Below the pieces are notes generated by a model. It was not told where the DNA came from, did no database searches, and worked only from the letters and a program-made list of their open reading frames with translations. DNA of 10,301 nt from Bacteroidales bacterium (GTDB lineage: Bacteria > Bacteroidota > Bacteroidia > Bacteroidales > JAOZVK01), in assembly GCA_029938185.1 (NCBI GenBank), contig JAOZVK010000169.1, positions 1 to 10,301 on the forward strand. The letters are read 5' to 3'. Below, piece by piece: positions 5,458 through 10,301 of this stretch. A program made the translations under genes and the position numbers. The first letter of the stretch is position 1. Each line of letters opens with the position of its first letter.

Positions 5458-6516
5458 TCTTCTTATACCTTTTTTGCTTAATGCTCTGTGGTATCTTTTT
5501 GCATAAATATTATGCTGTCTGTTTGTTTTAGAAAAATAGTGGTAGCCAGAAAAATCATCTTTAGCACACATAAACAAATAATCATGTTTTTTGTAATTAA
5601 GCACAGCATCAAGTGAAGATATTTCGGGCAGATTTATTGGTGCTGGTGGTAAGCCTGCATATTTATATGTATTAAATGGCGAATCTATATCTTTATCTTT
5701 ATTGAGAACTCGTCTTATGGAAAAATCACCAATAGCATAAACAATAGTAGGGTCGGATTGTAATAAAATACCTCTCTTTAACCTATTAATATAAAGTCCG
5801 GCAATTATTACTTTTTCTTCATTGTGCAACGATTGTTCGGCTTGAACTATTGAGGCTAATACTGAAACTTCGTATTCATTTAGACCAATTTTTTTGGCTT
5901 TAGCAAGCCTATTATTATTCCAAAATTTTTTGTATTCTCTATTCATTCTTTTAAGAAACAAATTTGCAGAAGTATTCCAATAAAATTCATAAGTATTCGG
6001 TAAAAACATTGATAATATGTTTCTTGAATTGAAATCATATTTATCTAATGTAGCTTCATCGTTCAATAAACTAATAATTTCTATAGAATCAGCTTCAATA
6101 TATCCAGCAATTTTACCCGATAGTTGTTCTTTTGTTCTTATATTATTGATTGTAACTTGAAGAGGTTTTTGTTTTCCTGCTCTTAGCATATTAACAAGCT
6201 CGTTGTTACTCATATTATTGCTTATAAGATAACGTCCTGCTTTTATTTTATTATTATATTTTTTTTTATTTGCAACCCACTCAAAAGAATTAATATTTCT
6301 TAAAATATTTTTACTTTTTAATGAATCTAAAACTGTTCTAAAATTTGCTCCAGAAGGAATATATAGGTAGGTTGTTTTTTTCTTAATGTTTACATTTGCT
6401 CCATATATTTTATCATAATAACTATTTCCTAAAATATATGCTATTGTTAATATTGTAATTATTGTGAATAAAATTATTAATAATATTTTTTTTTTCAAAA
6501 CAATAATTTTTAACAT
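5455..6516 (-). CDS. mltG: Endolytic transglycosylase MltG (YceG-like)
   Basis: Inner-membrane endolytic murein transglycosylase that cuts nascent glycan strands and is thought to end their elongation. One N-terminal membrane segment (about 9-30) follows a Lys-rich start. A LysM-like region spans about 48-112 (YLYIPSGANFRTVLDSL, then KAGRYLI). The catalytic domain has LASIVQAEQ, with E227 matching the catalytic glutamate (E218 in E. coli), then INRLKRGILLQSDPTIVYAIG (243-263), SPFNTYKYAGLPPAPI (279-294) and the C-terminal FSGYHYFSKT (322-331). The length of 353 residues is typical. It is transcribed convergently with the siaC-like gene, lies 291 bp downstream of the RRM gene, and has a 14-bp inverted repeat 26 bases before its start. 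It ends in a repeated element that supplies the stop codon. Confidence 0.96.
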   Translation of the reverse strand: MLKIIVLKKKILLIILFTIITILTIAYILGNSYYDKIYGANVNIKKKTTYLYIPSGANFRTVLDSLKSKNILRNINSFEWVANKKKYNNKIKAGRYLISNNMSNNELVNMLRAGKQKPLQVTINNIRTKEQLSGKIAGYIEADSIEIISLLNDEATLDKYDFNSRNILSMFLPNTYEFYWNTSANLFLKRMNREYKKFWNNNRLAKAKKIGLNEYEVSVLASIVQAEQSLHNEEKVIIAGLYINRLKRGILLQSDPTIVYAIGDFSIRRVLNKDKDIDSPFNTYKYAGLPPAPINLPEISSLDAVLNYKKHDYLFMCAKDDFSGYHYFSKTNRQHNIYAKRYHRALSKKGIRR

Positions 6517-6542
6517 AAATAGATTTGAAGAACTTTTTAATA

Positions 6543-6580
6543 TATGAACTTAATAAATAAAATAACTTATTAAGTTCATA
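6543..6580 (-). repeat. Perfect 14-bp inverted repeat upstream of mltG
   Basis: Arms TATGAACTTAATAA (6543-6556) and its exact complement (6567-6580) are separated by ten bases. The inner arm ends 26 bases before the mltG ATG, so in an mltG transcript it would be a leader hairpin, and in DNA a dyad operator. It lacks a T-run on the minus strand, which makes it a poor terminator for the RRM gene. Confidence 0.6.
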
Positions 6581-6731
6581 ATATGTTAGAAGTGTTAATC
6601 TATAACTATATATAATTAGAAATAGATTTTTTTGTTGCTCTAGCTAAAATACAAAATTTTTGCTTTATCAATAAATCTAATACTACATTATTAATCCGCT
6701 TTTGCACAAATAATAATTTTTATATTTGAAC

Positions 6732-6755
6732 AAAACTAAACCCTTTTTTAAGGTT
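6732..6755 (-). terminator. Weak candidate terminator of the RRM gene
   Basis: On the minus strand AACCTT and AAGGGTT (6755-6739) can pair around an A-rich loop with one bulged G, followed by TTAGTTTTG. It lies about 55 bases after the stop codon. The stem is short and imperfect, so this is tentative. Confidence 0.35.
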
Positions 6756-6759
6756 AAAA

Positions 6760-6810
6760 TGCAGATTAATAGTACATATCTAACAGTATTGAAATAGGTC
6801 TTAGACCTTA
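6760..6810 (-). repeat. Stop-codon palindromic element, RRM copy (subfamily A)
   Basis: The core TAAGGTCTAAGACCTATTT (6810-6792, gene direction) begins with the RRM stop codon and has the best palindrome of the set (AGGTCT-A-AGACCT). Similarity to the rlmN copy extends to 6760 at about two thirds identity with one inserted base. Confidence 0.75.
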
Positions 6811-7071
6811 ATCACGCTTAGGATATGTTTTACGCTCTCTAGCTTCGTTTACTTTAAGATACCTGCCAAATAATTCGGCTCCATTTAATTCATTAACAGC
6901 ATTTGTAGCTTCTTCTTGACTTGTCATATCAACAAAACCAAAACCTTTACTTCTTTTAGTAAATTTGTCAATAATAACCTTTACAGAGCTTATTTCACCG
7001 TATACTTCAAAAATTTCTCTTAATTCTTCTTCTCCTATCTTATAAGGAAGATTTCCTACATAAATATTCAT
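6808..7071 (-). CDS. Single-RRM RNA-binding protein
   Basis: An 87-residue protein that is almost entirely one RNA recognition motif. RNP2 is IYVGNL (3-8) and RNP1 is KGFGFVDM (42-49), with the aromatic residues Y4, F44 and F46 that stack on RNA. The C-terminus is a short basic tail (ARERKTYPKRD). It belongs to the short bacterial RRM proteins known from cyanobacteria and many Bacteroidota; cyanobacterial members are linked to cold response, but its RNA targets here cannot be read from sequence. It has the clearest promoter in the window, a short leader and its own 3' element, so it is expressed as a single gene. Confidence 0.94.
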   Translation of the reverse strand: MNIYVGNLPYKIGEEELREIFEVYGEISSVKVIIDKFTKRSKGFGFVDMTSQEEATNAVNELNGAELFGRYLKVNEARERKTYPKRD

Positions 7072-7104
7072 TCTAATATAATTTTAATAATTGTAAAAAC
7101 CAAA

Positions 7105-7136
7105 CAAAGTTATGCCAAATAATTAACATAACAAAA
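7105..7136 (-). promoter_or_regulatory. Strong promoter of the RRM gene
   Basis: On the minus strand TTTTG (7136-7132), exactly 19 bases, then TAACTTTG (7112-7105) give a near-consensus Bacteroidota promoter. Transcription would start near 7099, about 28 bases before the ATG. It uses the same TAACTTTG -7 element as the 45-bp repeat, but the surrounding sequence is unrelated. Confidence 0.75.
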
Positions 7137-7249
7137 CATAGATATTTAAAAAATAATAAAATTTGTATTTTTTTTTATAAAATTATTATTTTACATAAAA
7201 AAAATAACAAAATATTAATATATAATTATTCATTACTAATAATATAGCA

Positions 7250-9724
7250 TTATAATGGGTCTACATCACATACAATTGTCACATATCTATATTCTTTAAT
7301 AATTTTTATTTCATCAAAAATTTTATCTAATATTTCTTTAGCTTTAGTTGTTGATTTGTTTTTTTCTATTTTTAATAATATTTTTTTTAAATATTTGTTT
7401 TGAATTCTATTAATAATTGGATATTCAGGTCCTAATACTCTACTTCCAAACAGTATACGTAGTTTTTCAGCCATTAACTTAGATGAATCATCAACTATTT
7501 GCTTATTTTTATGTTTTAATGTTATAGAAATCAACCTATAAAAAGGAGGATACTTATATTTTTGCCTTTCGGATAGTTCACTTTCAAGCATTTTATTATA
7601 CTGATTGTTTAAAACATAATTTATTATTCTATTTTTAGGATCTGAGGTTTGGATTATTACTTTGCCTTGCTTATTTTTCCTACCTGCTCTTCCGCTTACC
7701 TGTGTCATCAATTGATAACTTCTTTCATACGCCCTAAAATCGGGATAATTTAATAAAGTATCGGCATTTAAAATTCCAACCAAACTGACATTATCAAAAT
7801 CAAGACCTTTTGAGACCATCTGAGTTCCAACCAAAATATCTATTTTTTTGTCTTCAAAATCTTTTATTATTTTATAGTATGAATTTTTATTTCGAGTAGT
7901 GTCATAATCCATTCTTTTAACAACAATATCAGGAAAAAAAATAGTAATTTCATCTTCAATTTTTTCAGTACCAAATCCTTTAGTTTGCATTGCAATATCA
8001 CTGCATGCTTTACATTTATTAAAATTTGAAACTGTATAGCCACAATAATGACAAACTAATTCATTTGTATATTTATGGTAAGTTAGGCTAACATCACAAT
8101 ATTCACATTTTGGTATCCAACCACATGTTTTACATTCAACAAATGGGGAAAAACCTCGTCGGTTTTGAAACAAAATAATTTGCTCATTATTATCTAATGC
8201 AGCTTTTATGTTTTGTAACAAAGTTGGTGAAAAATGCGATTTCATTTGCTTTTTCCTGTAAGCTTCTCTTATATTAGCTATCTTAATTTCAGGAAGTTTT
8301 ATATTTTTATATCTATTTTGTAATTCAACTAAGGCATATTTTCCTTTTAATACATTATGATAGCTTTCGATTGATGGAGTAGCTGTTGCTAATAAAATTT
8401 TGGCATTATGAAGTTTTGATAGTACAATTGCAGAGTCTCTTGCATTGTATCTCGGTGAGGGACTTTGTTGTTTATATGAATTTTCATGCTCTTCATCAAC
8501 AATTATTAAACCCAAGTTATCGAAAGGTAAAAATATTGATGAGCGTGCACCTAGTATAATCCTATAATCATGTTGTTTTTTACTTGTTAGACTATTAACT
8601 GAATTCCAGATTTCTACACGCTCGGAGTCATTGAATTTTGAATGATATACACATACCAAATCTCCAAATATAAATTTAAGCCTGTTTATTATTTGAGCTG
8701 TAAGTGCAATTTCAGGCAACAAATACAAAATTTGTTTTCCTTTATCTAAATAGTCTTTTATTAAATGAATATAGATTTCGGTTTTGCCACTTGAGGTAAC
8801 CCCATGTAACAAAACAGTATCTTTTGTTATAAATTTATTATTTATATCATTATATGCTTTTGATTGAGTTTCAGAAAGAATTTTAGGTTCTAATATTTTT
8901 TCATCATAATTTTTAAATCTTGATATTTCTTTTTTTTCTTTTACAAATATATTTTTTTTAACCATTGTATTCAATATGGAACTGTTTACTTTAATTCCAT
9001 CAAGAATATCATTAGCTAAAAGTTCTGTTATTTTAAATTTTGTTTTAGTTAAATAATTAACCAGTATTTTTAATTGTTTTGGAGCTTTTTCCAGTTTTTT
9101 AAAAAGTTCTTTAAGTTTTTCTTCTTTTTCAAACTCTTTACTTAATGTGTAATATGCAATTAATTTAGGTTTATATTTATTTTTTGTTTCTTCCTCCACT
9201 CTTATTATTCCTTTGTCAAGTAAGGATTTAATATGGTTTACAAAAGTTTTTTGATTTAATATTGAAGCAACTTTATTAATGCTCAGTATTTTATGAGTTT
9301 TCAGTGCATATATCAATGATTCTTCTTTAATATTAAATTTAAAATCTTGGCTTTCGTCTATGTCATTGTATATAATTTTAGTTTCGCTTTCAAGTTTTAA
9401 ACCTGATGGTAATGCAGCATTCATAATTTCGCCTTGCGAACACATGTAATAATTGGAAAGCCAATCCCAAAACTTAAACTGAATATTAGTAATTATCGGA
9501 TTATCATCAAGTACCGATACAATATCTTTAAGTTCGTAGTCAGTTGGTTTATTTTTATGTATAAATTTTATTATACCAGTATAAAATTTTTTTCTACCAA
9601 ACATAACTACTACTCTTTTGCCTATTGTACAGTTATTATTCATTTCGCTTGGGATACGATATGTAAATAACTGTTTAAGAGGTAATGGTAAAATTATATC
9701 TGCAAACATATTTGAATCAAACAT
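7250..9724 (-). CDS. priA: Primosomal replication restart helicase PriA
   Basis: 3'-to-5' DNA helicase that recognises stalled forks and reloads the replication machinery. Residues about 1-105 are the 3'-end-binding domain (FADIILPLPLKQLFTY), followed by a winged-helix region to about 270. The helicase core has Walker A GVTSSGKT (308-315), the DEAH-like DEEH (410-413), LLATATPS (444-451) and the motif around QVSGRAGR (675-682). Eight cysteines (531, 534, 540, 543, 558, 561, 571, 574) form the two zinc-binding sites. The C-terminus CDVDPL is typical. At 824 residues it has the larger size usual in Bacteroidota (E. coli has 732). A second ATG at residue 6 is an alternative start. No clear promoter was found in the 182-bp spacer upstream, and it lacks the 3' repeated element. 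Confidence 0.97.
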   Translation of the reverse strand: MFDSNMFADIILPLPLKQLFTYRIPSEMNNNCTIGKRVVVMFGRKKFYTGIIKFIHKNKPTDYELKDIVSVLDDNPIITNIQFKFWDWLSNYYMCSQGEIMNAALPSGLKLESETKIIYNDIDESQDFKFNIKEESLIYALKTHKILSINKVASILNQKTFVNHIKSLLDKGIIRVEEETKNKYKPKLIAYYTLSKEFEKEEKLKELFKKLEKAPKQLKILVNYLTKTKFKITELLANDILDGIKVNSSILNTMVKKNIFVKEKKEISRFKNYDEKILEPKILSETQSKAYNDINNKFITKDTVLLHGVTSSGKTEIYIHLIKDYLDKGKQILYLLPEIALTAQIINRLKFIFGDLVCVYHSKFNDSERVEIWNSVNSLTSKKQHDYRIILGARSSIFLPFDNLGLIIVDEEHENSYKQQSPSPRYNARDSAIVLSKLHNAKILLATATPSIESYHNVLKGKYALVELQNRYKNIKLPEIKIANIREAYRKKQMKSHFSPTLLQNIKAALDNNEQIILFQNRRGFSPFVECKTCGWIPKCEYCDVSLTYHKYTNELVCHYCGYTVSNFNKCKACSDIAMQTKGFGTEKIEDEITIFFPDIVVKRMDYDTTRNKNSYYKIIKDFEDKKIDILVGTQMVSKGLDFDNVSLVGILNADTLLNYPDFRAYERSYQLMTQVSGRAGRKNKQGKVIIQTSDPKNRIINYVLNNQYNKMLESELSERQKYKYPPFYRLISITLKHKNKQIVDDSSKLMAEKLRILFGSRVLGPEYPIINRIQNKYLKKILLKIEKNKSTTKAKEILDKIFDEIKIIKEYRYVTIVCDVDPL

Positions 9725-9788
9725 GTAATAAATTTTATTTAATAATTATAAAAATAAATTAGTCAAGGGTAAGTTGGTATTTTTAAAG

Positions 9789-9818
9789 AAAAAAACTTTC
9801 CAAAAGTTTTGGAAAGTT
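9789..9818 (-). terminator. Intrinsic terminator after the Rpn-family gene
   Basis: AACTTTCCAAAA (9794-9805) and its exact complement (9807-9818) form a 10-12-bp stem. On the minus strand the stem runs straight into seven Ts. It lies about 90 bases after the stop at 9907 and 65 bases before priA, so it separates the two genes. Confidence 0.8.
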
Positions 9819-9906
9819 AATTCAATTATGATTATATTTTTCTTCATTACAAAATAATTCTTTCTTATCAAAGCAAAAAAAAACATTCTACAAATATTGG
9901 TTTTAA

Positions 9907-10301
9907 TCATTTATCAGTTCTTTGTGAATTATCAATAATTGGCTTTTTAATTCCATCATTACTAACTTTATCTGATTTCAAAATTTCTTTAATTTCATCA
10001 ATATTAGCACCTGTAATTTCGCTAATTTTAACAATAGAAAATTCACACTTTCGTAAATTAATAATTGTAGTTTGTAGTTTAATTTTTACCTGTTCTTCTT
10101 TTTTTCTTGCTTGTTCCTTTTCCTTTATTGCTTGTTCTTCTTTTTTTCTTGCTTGTTCCTTTTCCTTTATTGCTTGTTCTTCTTTTTTTCTTGCTTGTTC
10201 CTTTTCCTTTATTGCTTGTTCTTCTTTTTTTCTTGCTTGTTCTCTCTCTTGTCTTGCAATATTATATTTTTCAATGGATACATAACTTGCTTCAACTGCT
10301 T
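9907..10301 (-). CDS. Rpn-family recombination-promoting nuclease/putative transposase, C-terminal part
   Basis: The last 130 residues of a protein that enters from beyond the right edge; the stop is TGA at 9909-9907. The visible part starts AVEASYVSIEKYNIARQ, followed by a charged helix of 14-residue repeats (EQARKKEEQAIKEK; three copies and a partial one, about residues 20-70). It ends in a helix-turn-helix-like tail, VKISEITGANIDEIKEIL (90-107), and a polar stretch. This layout is typical of the C-terminus of Bacteroidota PD-(D/E)XK/Rpn 'transposase' proteins, whose nuclease domain would lie off the window. The charged repeat should form a long coiled coil or single alpha-helix. The family assignment rests on this tail only, so it is less certain than the frame itself, which is open and has a terminator after it. 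Confidence 0.7.
   Translation of the reverse strand, partial: AVEASYVSIEKYNIARQEREQARKKEEQAIKEKEQARKKEEQAIKEKEQARKKEEQAIKEKEQARKKEEQVKIKLQTTIINLRKCEFSIVKISEITGANIDEIKEILKSDKVSNDGIKKPIIDNSQRTDK
10091..10242 (-). repeat. 42-bp in-frame tandem repeat inside the Rpn-family gene
   Basis: Three identical 42-bp units (10091-10132, 10133-10174, 10175-10216) and a 26-base partial unit (10217-10242). Each encodes 14 residues (EQARKKEEQAIKEK). Complete identity at the base level, including third codon positions, points to recent expansion by slippage or unequal exchange. Confidence 0.97.

Larger units (their letters stand above)
6517..6807. other. Spacer between the RRM gene and mltG
   Basis: A very AT-rich 291-bp spacer with no open frame worth calling. 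In minus-strand order it holds the RRM stop-codon element (to 6760), a weak terminator-like hairpin (6739-6755) and, near mltG, the 14-bp inverted repeat (6543-6580). I found no clear TAnnTTTG element facing mltG, so the mltG promoter is unlocated; TAGATTTA near 6670-6682 on the minus strand is only a near miss. Confidence 0.5.

Noticed and set aside
6701..6728. Plus-strand promoter TTTG...TATATTTG
   Set aside because: The -7 element is good but the spacing to TTTG is only 16 bases and it points into the 3' end of the RRM gene; a chance match in AT-rich DNA is the simpler reading.
9434..9670. Plus-strand open frame opposite the priA N-terminal region
   Set aside because: Antisense to the conserved DNA-binding domain of PriA; no support.
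9746..9847. Minus-strand 33-codon frame starting MKKNIIIIELTF
   Set aside because: It runs straight through the strong terminator hairpin at 9789-9818, so it is very unlikely to be translated.
10091..10242. CRISPR-like array
   Set aside because: The units are directly adjacent without spacers, in frame within an open coding region, and encode a charged helix.

Overview
The window is a strongly AT-rich stretch of a Bacteroidota chromosome. A Bacteroidales or Marinilabiliales-like member is likely, but the genus cannot be read from it. Supporting signs are promoters of the Bacteroidota type (TTG, about 19 bases, TAnnTTTG), no Shine-Dalgarno sequences before the starts, a secreted protein with a carboxypeptidase-regulatory-like domain, a UbiE/MenG protein of the menaquinone type, a lone RRM protein, and the tail of an Rpn/PD-(D/E)XK 'transposase' protein. 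No rRNA, tRNA or CRISPR array was seen.

Layout. Minus strand, left third: ubiE/menG (139-870), a secreted CarboxypepD_reg-like protein (1100-2299) and rlmN (2419-3471), each a separate gene with its own intergenic signals. Plus strand, centre: a two-gene unit, a SiaB-like GHKL protein kinase (3627-4775) and its presumed substrate, a SiaC/DUF1987 protein (4789-5175). The kinase is unusual in carrying two complete SiaB-like domains in tandem. Minus strand, right half: mltG (5455-6516), a single-RRM RNA-binding protein (6808-7071), priA (7250-9724) and the C-terminal 130 residues of an Rpn-family protein that runs off the right edge (9907-10301).

How the genes work together. Most are housekeeping: menaquinone synthesis, 23S rRNA/tRNA methylation, glycan-strand termination and replication restart. 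They do not form one pathway. The one dedicated system is the SiaB-SiaC kinase/substrate pair. It has no SiaA phosphatase and no SiaD diguanylate cyclase next to it, and the substrate keeps the phospho-threonine motif at residue 68.

The least expected structure is between the genes. Five of the minus-strand genes end in, or within two bases of, the same short palindromic element (consensus TAARGTCnnnGACYTATTT, read in gene direction), which in three of them supplies the TAA stop codon. The copies form two longer subfamilies (rlmN with RRM; mltG with the secreted protein). A different 45-bp repeat, present as an inverted pair at 6-50 and 2315-2359, carries a TAACTTTG promoter element. A 16-bp repeat links the ubiE and mltG downstream regions. 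The spacers therefore look like mosaics of a few repeated modules.
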